Shown here: one piece after another, positions 22,073 to 33,151 of the stretch
Layout of the letters: each line of letters starts with the position of its first letter
Position numbering within the stretch: position 1 is the first letter of the stretch
Source of the DNA: Apodemus sylvaticus
Taxonomy: Eukaryota > Chordata > Mammalia > Rodentia > Muridae
Assembly (NCBI RefSeq): GCF_947179515.1
Contig: NC_067488.1
Coordinates: 37,617,342 to 37,681,341, forward strand
DNA length: 64,000 bases
Direction: 5' to 3'
The notes under the pieces: generated by a model
Told to the model about the DNA's origin: nothing
The model's database searches: none
The model's input: the letters and a program-made list of their open reading frames with translations, nothing else
Position numbers and translations under genes: made by a program

Positions 22073-22698
22073 TGTTGTGGGAAATATTAAAAAAAAAAAA
22101 AAAGTCGAACCAGCTTGTTCCTGTACTTGTGTCTCAGCCCTGGCTGGTCTAGCTGGCCATTAACTGGCAGGCAATGGCCAAGCTGGTTTTATCTTGTGGA
22201 GATTCACTGGCCTAGAGCTCCGGAAATGTCTGCACCCAGCTTGTGCTAGGTTCCCACTGGCGAGTCGCTACCACACCATCCCTGTGCTTCAAATCCCCCA
22301 TGGTCTTTGTGGAGCATCTCAGGCAAACTCATGCTTGGCTGCTATACCTTTCTCTCTTGAACCCAGACAAGCTGCCACATGAAGGAAAATGCAACACAAA
22401 CTTAGTTCAGAAACAATGGTAACTCAGTCTCTGGGCACAAGAAATAAAATCTTGTACTAATCTTGTAAGCCTTATTAAAATCTGATTCTTCCGGTGGCAG
22501 AACCACAAGGAAGATACTAGGAAACTATAGCAGCTATATCTTATTCCTCTACTGTCCCAGCTCCAAAGGGAAGTAACTCCCTCCTGCTTCCTCTCTTCCT
22601 CTGTACAACCCGGAAGTCCCGCCTACTTGCCCAATGATTGTCTTCTTTATTCATTAGGGTCTTGGTTCACAAGAACAGCACCACGCCCATCCACAACT
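22073..22698. mobile_element. Solo endogenous-retrovirus LTR, ERVK-like
   Basis: A 626-bp unit bounded by TGTTGTGGG at the left and CCACAACT at the right, which are inverted copies with the final base changed. It has the perfect 6-bp direct duplication TATTAA at 22067-22072 and 22699-22704. TG/CA-type ends with a 6-bp duplication are what ERVK (class II) integrations leave. An AATAAA sits at 22443-22448 on the plus strand. A15 lies near 22089. No gag, pol or env sequence is attached, so internal recombination probably removed the provirus body. Orientation and subfamily name are uncertain. Confidence 0.8.
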
Positions 22699-22904
22699 TA
22701 TTAATTTAATTTTATAAGCTAATAGATATTCATCTAAAAATTGTAAATAAACTCATGAAATGGCATTAAATGTCCTTATTTATTTAAGGGTTATCCTAAT
22801 ATCCATGATACAAACCTTTCTGGGCTCATTTCAATATCAGAGCATCTACGATGTGGTAGATAAGATGAGGTATTCCAACTTAGAAAAGGAGATCATGAAA
22901 CCTG

Positions 22905-23138
22905 TGTGGTGGTTCATTATCACTGTAACAAATATCTGCACTGAGAGCCTAGTGAAGGAAAGAAGTACATTTAGATCTCCAGTATCGAGATACAAGAGCA
23001 GACCACCAGCTTCTGGTGAGCTCTGATGAGCTCATGGTACACGGCATCACACTGGGGGAGAACGTGTGAAAGGGGCAGCAAGATAAGATGAGAAACCATA
23101 GAGCGACCAATCTTTATCCTTTTATAACAACCTACTTG
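22905..23138 (-). mobile_element. Old LINE-1 3' end, antisense, left part
   Basis: GTGGTTCATTATCACTGTAAC and GGAAAGAAGTACATTTAGAT resemble the antisense terminus of an L1 3' end. The matching right part lies at 23657-23825, after a second L1 3' end inserted between them. Confidence 0.6.
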
Positions 23139-23656
23139 TATTAGTTTGGATTCTCTAGAGTCACAGGAGTTATGGGCAGTCTCTATATAGTTAGGGACTT
23201 TGTCAATGACTTACAGTCTATAGTCCAACTCCCCAACAATGGTTGGAAGTCCAAGGATCTAGCAGTTGCTCAGTCCCACAAGGCAAGCAGGCAAGGAAGA
23301 ATGACTCTTCCTTCTTCCAATGTCCTTATATAGATCTCCAGCAGAGGGTGTAGCCCAGATTAAAGGCTGTAGGTCTCCAGCAGAGGGTGTGGCCCACATT
23401 AAAGGTTGTAGTTCTCCAGCAGAGGCTATAGCCCAGATTAAAGGCGTGTGCCTCCATGCCTTGATCTTGAACTCAGAGATCTCCTTGTCTTAATCTTCCG
23501 GAATTCATAGCCACTATGCTTCAAGATCGCCATACCAAGATCCAGGTCAGAAACTTATATCTCTGAGCCTCCAAATTAGGATCATAGGTGAGCCTTCCAA
23601 TTCTAGATTGTAGTTCATTCCAGATATAGTCAAGTTGACAACCAGGAATAGCCACT
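23139..23656 (-). mobile_element. Lx-type LINE-1 3' end, antisense, nested
   Basis: It starts at TTAGTTTGGATTCTCTAGAG and ends at ATAGTCAAGTTGACAACCAG followed by GAATAGCCAC, the two ends of a common murine L1 3' region. Between them are GTCCAACTCCCCAACAATGG and ATCCAGGTCAGAAACTTATA. It holds a 39-bp unit in three copies. A B1-like antisense stretch (AAAGGCGTGTGCC ... TTGAACTCAGAGATCTCC) follows the last copy. Confidence 0.8.
23335..23451. repeat. Three tandem copies of a 39-bp unit
   Basis: Units start at 23335, 23374 and 23413, each with TCTCCAGCAGAGG and ATTAAAGG at the same offsets. The first two differ at about five positions and the third at several more. There are no spacers, so it is not CRISPR-like. 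Confidence 0.95.
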
Positions 23657-23825
23657 ACACTACTGTTTCATGGGGCCTCTGGTTCCAATGAGAAGTACTT
23701 TAATCCCTCCCAAGGGTGGTACCCCTAATAACCACACTTGAACACTATTGCACTGAGGAGTCGCTTTCATGTAAGGAAAACTCATGGAACACACTTAAAC
23801 CATGCCTGAACTACAGCAGCCCCTA
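23657..23825 (-). mobile_element. Old LINE-1 3' end, antisense, right part
   Basis: TTTCATGGGGCCTCTGGTTC, TTTAATCCCTCCCAAGGGT and ATAACCACACTTGAACACTA continue the element interrupted at 23138. The join is inferred from order, not from a TSD. Confidence 0.5.
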
Positions 23826-23904
23826 TCCTGTCTCCAGTGTGTGGTACTTGAGGAGAGGAAGCTGTATTGTTGGATACTCACAGTGACACATACTCACAGT
23901 GATG

Positions 23905-24090
23905 TTCAGATAACTCTAATCTTCACAGCATTTTCCCCAAGATTTATCATGTTCATTCTATAGATGGAGATGGTGCTAACAGAACTTAAGTATCTTATGC
24001 CATGGTTACCTGCTAGTAAATCATGGAACTGGAATATGGACCCTGACTGGAAACCTGCAGAGCCCCACCCTATTAAGCATAGCACTATAA
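23905..24090 (-). mobile_element. MIR SINE relic
   Basis: AACTCTAATCTTCACAGCAT, TTCTATAGATGGAGATGGTG, ACTTAAGTATCTTATGCC, TACCTGCTAGTAAATCATGG and CTATTAAGCATAGCACTATA follow the full antisense MIR order, including the core and the tRNA-like head. Confidence 0.75.
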
Positions 24091-24369
24091 TTCTTATCAA
24101 AACATACAGAATACTAAGGGAAATAAAGTAACACTATATTTTAAAAGTACTTTAGTATCAGACACACTTGAAATACTAAAGAGAAAAATGAAAAACGTTA
24201 CTATTTGGTGAGGTACACCTAGAGCTAGATGCTTTAGGAGAACATGCTGCTGACTTCATCTGCACAGGGCAATGATCAATGGTTGAAGAGATAAACATCC
24301 CACCTTCACTCATCACTGAGCAGGGTCTTCTTGCAGTATAAAATATCAGTGAACCGGGTTCCTCAGCAA
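24091..24369. other. Unassigned sequence
   Basis: Nothing recognisable. An 80-aa minus-strand frame overlaps the neighbouring B1. Confidence 0.4.
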
Positions 24370-24510
24370 GTTCTCTTTTTCTTTTTAAGACATGGAGGTA
24401 GTTGAGACAAGGCCTCATGTACCCAAGGCTGGCCTTGAAATCCCCAATCTTGCTGCCTCAATCTCTCCTAATACTGGTATTACAAAGAGCACCGCTGTGT
24501 CTGGCTCAAT
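24370..24510 (-). mobile_element. Old B1-type SINE, antisense
   Basis: GAGACAAGGCCTCATGTACC, CAAGGCTGGCCTTGAAATC, CTGCCTCAATCTCTCCTAAT and TGTGTCTGGCTC read as the reverse complement of a diverged B1. Confidence 0.85.
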
Positions 24511-25689
24511 TTCTTGATCAGCAAGAGCCTTAAAGCTTATGGTGTATGACACTTGTCCTGGGTTTGTGCAAAAGAGTTGTGCACAGAATTATGATGAAAC
24601 AGGAAGACATTTAAGATCCTCCCAACCCCAGGATTCAACAAGACCAGTTAGTTGATACTCATTAGTTTAGCGTGGGAAACACTGCTAACTCTCTGTGATA
24701 ATGAGATATTACACTTGCCAATGTGACTCTTGTCTTTCTGCACAACTCTCAGCCCCACCCTGTAGGGTAGAATACTAAGACCTGAAAGAGTAGCTGGCAG
24801 GCATGAGGAATGGGGATGGTTAGACAAAGTGGCTATCACAATAAAATCTGGATGCTCTCTTCTATGTGGTGACCATATGGTGACAAATGAGTGTGAAGCC
24901 TTTACATAAACCACTCTTATTTTGCACAAAAATCCCACCAGGAAGCTTTCTTGTCCCCCACAAATTGAGGACCTGGAGAGTTAGAAAGTACCTCAGGTCA
25001 TGCAGTCTGTCCACCTGAGATCACTCTCTTTCTTTCCACCAGGAGAACTTTCTCACCAGGGCTGTGAGGCAGCCCCAGTTCATTCTTCCATCACTCATCC
25101 CACACAGGATGGTTTCTCACACTTTTCCTGAAAATACCACGAGTGGCCTAATTGAAAGAAAGAGCACTTTGTGATAAGAGAAGGTTGTCTTTTTATTCCT
25201 TTGATTGTCAGCTCCTGCAGCATACACACAATTAATAAACTCCCTGAAAGCATAACTTCTCAATTATCTTTCTCCTGAATCCTAGAGAAAGTGTGATTGT
25301 TCTGTAAGAAGTGCTGCTGTGGCATAAATTACCTTTAGCAAACATCAAACGTGCTTAATACTCTCTCCCAGAGCAATGGCTGCCACTGTAACAGACAGGG
25401 CAACATTCAGTTACAGCACTGACCTCTACCATCAGACCTGTGGATGTCAAGTTCAACCCTGCCAGGAATTGCACTGCAATTCAATTAATAAATATTACAT
25501 AAATGGGTGGTTTTTAGGAGGCTTAATTTTATGAGTTTTATTTTTTGGGTTTTTTTTTTTAGAGTTTTGTTTGTTTTGCTTTGATGTGTTTTGATGAATT
25601 TTGTCAGAGAGATCTTTGCCTTATAAGTGACTGTTTAATACTCTTTAAATTGCAACCTACAAATGCCCAGCATGGGAAGTAGAAACACT
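24511..25689. other. Unassigned sequence
   Basis: No recognisable repeat. T-rich tracts lie at about 25540-25575. A 96-aa minus-strand frame at 24648-24938 has no recognisable motif. Confidence 0.45.
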
Positions 25690-25735
25690 GTTTCTGGTTG
25701 CTAACCTTGAGTAAGTCACTTAGTTGTTGGAGCTT
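25690..25735 (+). mobile_element. Possible MIR fragment
   Basis: GCTAACCTTGAGTAAGTCAC followed by TTAGTTG resembles the MIR 'TGTGACCTTGGGCAAGTCACTTAACC' core over a short span only. Confidence 0.4.
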
Positions 25736-25737
25736 CT

Positions 25738-25818
25738 TTTTTGACAGTTCTAGGTATTAGACCCAGTGTCTTGTACACCTTAATAAACACTCTACCACTA
25801 AGCATTATCCCTAACCAA
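25738..25818 (-). mobile_element. Diverged ID/B4-type SINE fragment
   Basis: TTCTAGGTATTAGACCCAGT, TTGTACACC and CACTCTACCACTAAGCATTA are the antisense tRNA-like head. It is followed directly by a CT-rich tract in the usual tail-adjacent position. Confidence 0.65.
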
Positions 25819-25819
25819 A

Positions 25820-25968
25820 TCTCTCTGTGTCTCTCTGTCTCCCTTCCCCTTCCCTTCCCTCTTCTCTCTCTCTCTCTCTCTGTTTTGCCTCTCACTCTCT
25901 CTCTTAGGAGAGGGAGGGGATAGGGAGAGAAGGGACAGAGAAAGAGAAAGGAGAAAGAGAAGAAGCAA
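25820..25968. repeat. Polypyrimidine tract followed by polypurine tract
   Basis: CT/CCTT-rich sequence from 25820 to about 25905 is followed at once by GGAGAGGGAGG and GA/GAAA-rich sequence to 25968. The two arms are partly complementary, with turnover around CTTAGGAG near 25905. Confidence 0.9.
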
Positions 25969-28900
25969 AATAGGAACCAGAAGATGGTGAGGGACTGGTG
26001 TTCACCAGGCCACCTGGCTTTAGAATCTGTACTTCTCTGGTAACATATAAGGTGTAATTTTCCACATCTGAACAGCACAAATGGTTTTCAGTGCCACATC
26101 TGTCACTATATACTTGAATATGCAAATGAGCCATTTGGCACTACAGTCACTCCAAATTCTCCCCATGTAGCCTAAGAGAGCTCTGTAATTCCAAGTCCCC
26201 AGAAAGAGTCGCATGTATCCTTCACCATGAAGAGGAGGCAACTATGCCACTAGGCTTGACCAATGGGTATTAACCATGGGCAAGTCAATTTATTTGGATT
26301 CTTTTTTCAGTACTAGAGACCAAACCCAGGCTATTTGGAACATGGGCCAAACTCATAAGTATTACTTCTTCCAGAACCTTCTTTGCTCTGTTCTGTGCAC
26401 CTTTTTGCTACTTGGAAATAGCTATATCTTCCTGCTGACCTCAGGGCCATACACTGAGGTAAAAGTAGAGCAACAAAACCATGAGAGATGTATAAGAAAA
26501 GTGAGAAATGGATCTTATTATTGGAAGTTGCTAAGAATTGAGGTATTCTTTATATGGGAACTAATGCCTTATGACAGTATATTAGTTATAAGGACCCTCA
26601 AGCATGCAGCAAATGGAGGAACTCACACATCAGAGGAAGTGACTGTATCAGACATTTAGGCAACACTATATGACTGATGCAAAGCTTAGATTCCCTATCT
26701 CCCATGGAGGCAGCCCATGCTAGTACATGCCTGTTTCCAGTACCTCTTACCTTTCTACATATGCTCACATAGCCTCCCTTAGTTCCTGCTTCCATCCCAG
26801 GAGTAAGCTCAGTGGAACTCTTGAGTCTGAATCTTTAATTTGATCTGTCAGTTCCCTGGAAGCACAAGAGACTCCTGTGAACACTGAAACCAGAGGCTCA
26901 ACCAAACTAACCTGCCTTACACCTTTGCTTTGGTAGTCCATGTTTTAAGGATTCCCTGGACCAAGACTTTGACATGAAAATGTAAAATGGCCAAACTACA
27001 AAATGTGCCTTGTGTCCATCTCTACTGCCAGAGTTCCTTTCCTAATTCCGCAGCACTCCACTTGTCCACAGCACGCATGGGTCTGTTTTCATACACGTTG
27101 CCATTCCTGTAGCCCTCTTTCTCTTGATCCCCATCTCCCCTCACCAGTTCTTGTCATATTTGACTTAGCTGCAGTCATGCTTTTGCTGGAAGTGTCTGGC
27201 TAAAACACATCTTGACATCTTAAACTAATTTTCACCATGTTTCTTTTTGACATCACAGACCTTAGGGAACCCTGCAATGGGATGTTTCCATTTCTTTCTT
27301 ACAAGTACTTTCTTATAGAAAGTACCAAAGACTTCATGCACTGACCCCAAGTCTGACTTTCCAGGCTCATGCAAATGGCTGTCTTTGAATCCTGCTTTAC
27401 TTCAAGAGTTTCCTACCTCTCCTTTTGTGTTCTCGAAGTTCTTGAATGAGCCACACAAACAATTGAAAGATAAGCTCAGTGTTTTCACATTGGGGAATGA
27501 CAGAGTAAGAGAGCCCAGTTATATGTAACAGCCAACCAGGAACTACCTGCTAATTAGGTGAATGGAATATGTTGGTATTCCAGACAGAATCAGCTTCCAG
27601 CAAAAGGGTTGGAAATAAGGTAAGTGGAGGACATGGGGGAGGGAAAGCATGCAAGTCCAAAACTATTAAGATATTTTAGGAAAGATTAGACAGGAAATAA
27701 AACTGCATGGTTGAGAGAAGCCAGAGGACAGTGGAAAAGGATAGATAAATGAAGGCTTACCTAAGACTTTAAGGCTCAGGAAATGTGCTCATCTCACGGC
27801 AGTAAACATTGTGATACCTGTATTCTCACACCTTACTTTATCTTCAAAAAAGGCCCAAGGGGAGACATTATATTTACCCCATTCTACAAGGGGGTGGGTG
27901 GTAAGCAAAAGCTTGTTTGGGTCTGTAACTCACATGGGATCGCAGAGTGGAAGTGGACTGAAAGTTGATTGTCATCTAGCCATCTGGTTTAAGGCATCTA
28001 CAAACCTAAGCTCTGGGGCCCATTATTTCCCAGGCTTCCTGATAAAAGTCTCCCAAAGTGCTTGTCAAACCTACAGGCCACTGGAAGGTCTCAGCTGGGG
28101 ACCCGCAGGCCATTGGCTGCACTAGTCTGCTAGTTATCGCAAGGGCCTTGGGTGATTCTTGTGTTTCAGGAACTCAGGAAGTCATAAAAAAATAATGAAC
28201 CTCTGTTAGACCAAAGCTCCTGTTAGAGAGTGACAAAAGATTTTCGTTAGACTGTGGCTTCTGTTAGTGACAAAAGCAAAGGAGAGTGGATATGCAATTC
28301 CTGGCAGAGGGCAGGACGCCAGAGGGAATCTGGTCTTCCTTGAATGTGGAGCTTCTTCTCAAAGTTTTCCAGGACCTAAGTGTCATGGCCAGTTTCCAAA
28401 GATGCAAGAAAAGCCATCAATCACCACAACTTGCAAAAGCAGGCATTGGAGCTTAAAGAAATAGGGAGAGCTCTTTGGCATAAACAGTCTTCTGAGACCT
28501 TCTCTGAGGGAGAGGCCCTGTGTGAACTGGATTAGTCTTGCTGAGGACCCCATCCTGACTACATAATCAAGCTCACTGCCTGCCCTGCCCAACCCTCTTC
28601 CAAGGCATCAACACTTTTTACTGCTTATTATCAAGGATCATTACAAGGCTCTCAGCAGCTGGAATTAGTTGACCATATCAACTTGTCTTGCTTTCCCCTT
28701 TTGTGCCTGTGTAGGACCTAGAGGCTCCTCATATTTTAATTCCATCACCTATGTTAGGCTCTATCATTGGCCAGTAACCTTGATGGTAGATTTGTTTACT
28801 TTGTTCAAACTTGAAAATATACAAAGACTTTGACCCATACAAATGCCCCAATTTCTTCCCTTCCTTGGTAAGTCTACACCTTGAGCTACCCCCCTCCCCA

Positions 28901-29319
28901 ACACATCAGTTCCCCTGACTTTGATCTTCTAGGCCCTTCAATCCTGGAGATCCACTGAGAGAAGATTCAGGCACTAACTAAATGCCTTCTTTGAAATACA
29001 GTTGTGTGAAATAGTTCTTGGTGACACACATGAAGGTAAGTGGCACACACGAAACCTAAGTCGAAGCATCTTACATTTAATCTGAGAACAAATTGATGAA
29101 GAAGCTTATTTAAGCGCCTTTTAATCTGGGAGGGGAAGGACAGGTGATGAGTCTTTCACAAGTGCACCCAAGTGACTTTAGAGCTGGTAGCCCAGGGGCC
29201 TCAGTTGGAGTAGAAGACATCACCAAAATTTATTATTGACCAAGCTATATGTCTAGAGATCATGACATCCTGTGAGTTGATCATTTTCCGTGACTATAAG
29301 AAAGGACTTGAGATAATTA
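25969..29319. other. Unassigned sequence, 3.4 kb
   Basis: No rodent SINE, LTR or L1 is recognised. Open frames reach 127 aa (26276-26659, plus) without any recognisable domain. The tract is single-copy in appearance. Confidence 0.45.
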
Positions 29320-29625
29320 ACCTTAAAAAAGAAAAAGGTTGTTTGGGTTCACAGTTTAGGAGAATTCAGTGCCTGATCAGCTGGGTCATTTCTTTTGGGC
29401 CTGCTAGGCAGCATACTGTAGAAAAACATGTGGCACAAGAAGCTACTCATCTCATGAAGTCAGAAAGCCAAAGGGTTAGAGGAAGTGGTCAATGTCCCCA
29501 AATCCCCTTCAAAGGTACGATGCCCCAAATCTACCTACCTCCTCCATTAGGCACCACCTCTTAAAGGTCACACTACCTACTATAACCTCCATAGGCTGTA
29601 GCCAATACTTCTTCCTACTTACAGG
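29320..29625 (-). mobile_element. LINE-1 3' end relic, antisense
   Basis: AAGGTTGTTTGGGTTCACAG, CTCATCTCATGAAGTCAGAA and TTAAAGGTCACACTACCTAC resemble the antisense L1 3' terminus, more diverged than the copies at 3003 and 21534. Confidence 0.6.
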
Positions 29626-31554
29626 CCATTGAGGAACCTGATCATACCATCTGGAACACCCCCACCCCCACCCCTACCACCACCAATCCACCAGAACTAT
29701 GTTTCCATTTTCATCTTGACTGCCACCAAAATATAAAAGTATAGAAGCCATCTGTGTCTGCCCCCTAAACATACAACTATGTGCTGACCATACAACTATG
29801 TGAAGAACCAGAGCTTCTAGATCTCTCTCTAAGACCCTGGCACTTTTCATAGTTAGCCTTTAATTCACATAAGTGAATGAATTATGATTAATATTGAATG
29901 AAGGAATAAAAATGTCTGGGGTAGATAAAATTGCCCTGTAAAAATCCAGATAGGGAAGATATTAGGCACGGTGATCCATAGTCTGTCACAGCCATTTCAC
30001 CAGAGTAACATATGAGCAGTGGAGGACAATAGGTATATGAATGAATGTGGATGATATCAACACTGTACGAACACTCCATGGGTTGATAGGACACAAAGGT
30101 CATAGTCTCTCAATCCCATGGCTCAGTTGTTTGCCTTTTGTTTTTATAACATCAACCACTTCTTTGTTGATTGTTTTCGGCATACAAAGGCAACTTGATA
30201 CAACTTTTGTTTAACCTTCTACAAACACGAGCAAGGTCTATCTACTTAAACTCTTAATTCAGCTTCAGATAGTTCCACGAAAAGAATGTAGGAGGGTGTG
30301 TTCATGCTTATCCAATCCTGAAAGCAGCTGTGGTCACAAGTCCCTGCTGCAGTTATTTTGCTTAGGAAGCTAAGGCTTCAGTTCTATGAAATCAAATCTA
30401 CTTTTGGACTCTAAGCCCCAGCCCATCTTGTTCTGTCTGGCCTTCATTGGAGCTCAGCTCAGTACAGCAGAGAAAGGCACAAAGTCTGATAAAGTATCTA
30501 ATACCTCAGAAGCACTGTGCAACCTACTTCTCTCCCTTTTTATATACACCCACAGGAACCATTGCTTGCTGAGATGGGCAACTAGAGAACAGTGATGGCT
30601 ATTAGACAAGGTCTCCCAGCTTCCCTGCAACAGTCACATAAATTGTGACATGTCTGTAGATCCAACTACCTTGCCCAACTGCTCCCTCTAGATTGTCTTC
30701 TCATTCTGAAAGACTCCCAGCAGGCAGAGCAGGACAAAGACACCTTTGTGGGTTAGTTTGAACAGTTCTGTCTTTCTCACAAGTTCTCTTCTGACAGTTG
30801 GCATTTGGCTCATTTCTCTCTGAGTCCCTTCCACTTCCCCTGTATTTCTCAGATCTGGCTTGGCATACCTCAGTGAAACTTTCACCAGTTCACAGTGAAA
30901 AAGAAGTGTATGTCTGAACATCCTTTCCTGCTTCGGCCACATGAGTATACCTAACTATTCCAATTCTTACCCTTAAGCACACTTACTAAAATCTTTTATA
31001 TATTGCAGTGCAGGTTTGTTTATTTAACTTATATCTCCCTGGAAATGGTACTGTTTGTAAGAAAAGGACCATATTATTCTATTCATTTCTGAAATGAATT
31101 TCAAAAATATATAATGGCTTCTGTGTACCGGTGACAGGCCTCATCACTGGACCAGCAGGCTGTAGCACTGTTTCCAACACACCACCAAATGTGGTCTCTG
31201 ATGTTTCCCAAATATGCTGTCCACAGTTTTGGAATGAATTGATGAATATTAAGTATTTCATAAAGTGATGTTTAGTCAGCACAAAGAACTTCACTCCAAA
31301 AGTGTGCTCTCCACACTGCCTCATCACAAAACAGTCTTTAAAAACAACTGTAGTAATACACTTGTGTGGTTTTTCTTATAAAATATTATTTAGCATTTTT
31401 AAACATCAGCCAAAGATGTTGGTCTCAAAGTCACTTGAAACACGGAGATGTCATAACATCCAAAGCTTTCTAAAAGCCTCATCTCACCAGCTTCTGCCAT
31501 GCAGTCATTATTAGGATGAAATTTACATGCCATACACTGTGACTTTTATTTTTT
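29626..31554. other. Unassigned sequence, 1.9 kb
   Basis: A CCCCCA-rich tract lies at about 29655-29690. A 14-bp string CATACAACTATGTG occurs at 29770-29783 and 29789-29802. Nothing else is recognised. Confidence 0.45.
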
Positions 31555-31720
31555 ATTTCTCTCTGTGTATGTTGTGTATGTGTATGTGCACATGGATGTG
31601 TGTAGGCAAAGATATCTGTATGCATGTGCAGAGAACACAAGAGAATGTCAGTTGTACATCATTTTAGCTCTTTGCCCTGTTTCATCAATACTTGATCTGT
31701 CACTGGATGGGGAGCTCACC
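31555..31720 (-). mobile_element. Possible B4/RSINE1-type SINE relic
   Basis: A TG-rich tract followed by CAGAGAACACAAGAGAATGT and GATGGGGAGCTCACCATTTG recalls the antisense B4/RSINE1 layout. It is heavily diverged. Confidence 0.45.
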
Positions 31721-31809
31721 ATTTGTGAGAGACTCTAATACTCATCAAGACACAGAGAAGGTTTTCAGCATATGGACTATCACTGTTAACTATTCTAGGA
31801 AAAGTCTAC

Positions 31810-32350
31810 CACCCTGATTATTCTTTAATAGTCACCAAAATGTCTTCCTCCCATAATCTCTGACTATCACTAATCTACTTTCTTATCTCTACAGAATCGA
31901 AAAACTCTGGACATTTTAAAATTAAACCATAGATCATTCGTGGGACATATTTTGTCTATATCCATTCAATTAACATGTTTCCAGTTTCATGGACATCAAA
32001 CTAATATTACATTCCTCTTTATAGCAGAGTAATAGCATATCCTATGCATATACAAAAAACATCCATTTGTCAGCTGAAACACAGGGAAGTTTCATGAACA
32101 GTCATGAAGTTAGCTATTAAGAATATTACTATTATGAATATCTATGCATACATTTTGTTAAACACATTTTAAATTATTTTGATTATTTTTCTAAGAGTAG
32201 AAATGCTGTGTCATACCAAACAAGGTTTCTTAAAAGAATCACTCATCTCTCTTTTGCTTTCTTGTAAGTAGCATGTGATGGTCACAGTTTCATCCTAGCT
32301 CACATTTGTTCTTATATGTCAGTAAAAATATCTATTTAAATCCTTTGTCA
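31810..32350 (-). mobile_element. Ancient L1M ORF2 3' relic, antisense
   Basis: ATAGCAGAGTAATAGCATAT, ATCCATTTGTCAGCTGAAAC, AGAGTAGAAATGCTGTGTCA and AAATCCTTTGTCAGG match, in order, the antisense of ancient L1 ORF2 (the 'GAGTAGTATTCCATTG', 'ATCCATTCATCTGTTGATGG' and 'AGTGGAATTGCTGGGTCATA' landmarks). It contains the first copy of the 42-bp duplicated string at 32130-32171. Confidence 0.65.
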
Positions 32351-32862
32351 GGTTTTATATTCTCACTATTAATCAGAGAGCTGCTTGTTGCCAGCCATTA
32401 TTCTTTGATTCCTTTGTCATAATCCCCATGTGGACAAAAGCCAGATCAAGAATCTTATGGATTGTTCTTGGCTTTCTAGCCCATGATCTTGTTTTCTCCA
32501 TGCACTCACCAGCCCTCAAAGGTAGGACAGATTCAGACACTCTTTCCCTAATATGTTGTTATTTGGATCCAGGGTCACAATAGTTGCTGTTGAGGGATAG
32601 CATTGCATAGAATGGTATTGAGTGGTAGGTAACAAGATTGATGGTTGCATCTGAGAAAATGCTCAAGGGGGAGCTAATGAGAGCTGTCTGACTCAGCAGG
32701 GAATAAGTACACAGTGAGATCTGAAAAATTAGATGGGAAAACTAGAATATAAAGATTAAGTGAAGTGGGGGATGGGCAACAGAGTAAAGGAGGGAATATG
32801 GGGAGAAAAACCTAACTTTAAAGGTCTTTGAAAAGCCAAATGGAAACCTACTACTATAGAAG
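32351..32862. other. Unassigned sequence
   Basis: No recognisable element. Confidence 0.4.
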
Positions 32863-32906
32863 CATATTTCTCTATCTTTCTGTCTCTGTATCTGTCTTTC
32901 TCTTTC

Positions 32907-32950
<44 letters not shown>
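32863..32950. repeat. CT-rich tract and (GT)19
   Basis: A TCTG/CTTT pyrimidine-rich stretch passes into an uninterrupted GT run at about 32912-32949. The Thr/His frames on the minus strand are artefacts. Confidence 0.95.
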
Positions 32951-32951
<1 letters not shown>

Positions 32952-33076
32952 TTTAAATGGTGATACCACATAATTGGGATATAATGTTATATAAGCACAA
33001 TAAGACAAGTTAAACCCCTAATACCAGGAATGAGTTGTATCTTGTTGGGTCATTGTCCAAAAGGGTCCTCTCCCCA

Positions 33077-33096
33077 GACACACACAGACACACACA

Positions 33097-33150
<54 letters not shown>
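33077..33150. repeat. (CA)n(GA)n compound microsatellite
   Basis: About 38 bp of CA passes directly into about 36 bp of GA. Confidence 0.97.

Positions 33151-33151
<1 letters not shown>

Noticed and set aside
23335..23451. CRISPR-like array
   Set aside because: Three units are directly tandem with no spacers, inside an L1 3' end of a mammalian genome.
26116..26128. Octamer ATGCAAAT as a POU-factor site
   Set aside because: A single octamer in 64 kb is expected by chance, and nothing else marks the spot.
26285..26345. ID/B4 SINE at CTAGAGACCAAACCCAGGCT
   Set aside because: Only one short motif fits, with no second box or tail.
26276..26659. 127-aa plus-strand protein
   Set aside because: No recognisable domain, and nothing around it suggests an exon. 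A frame of this length is expected by chance in 64 kb.
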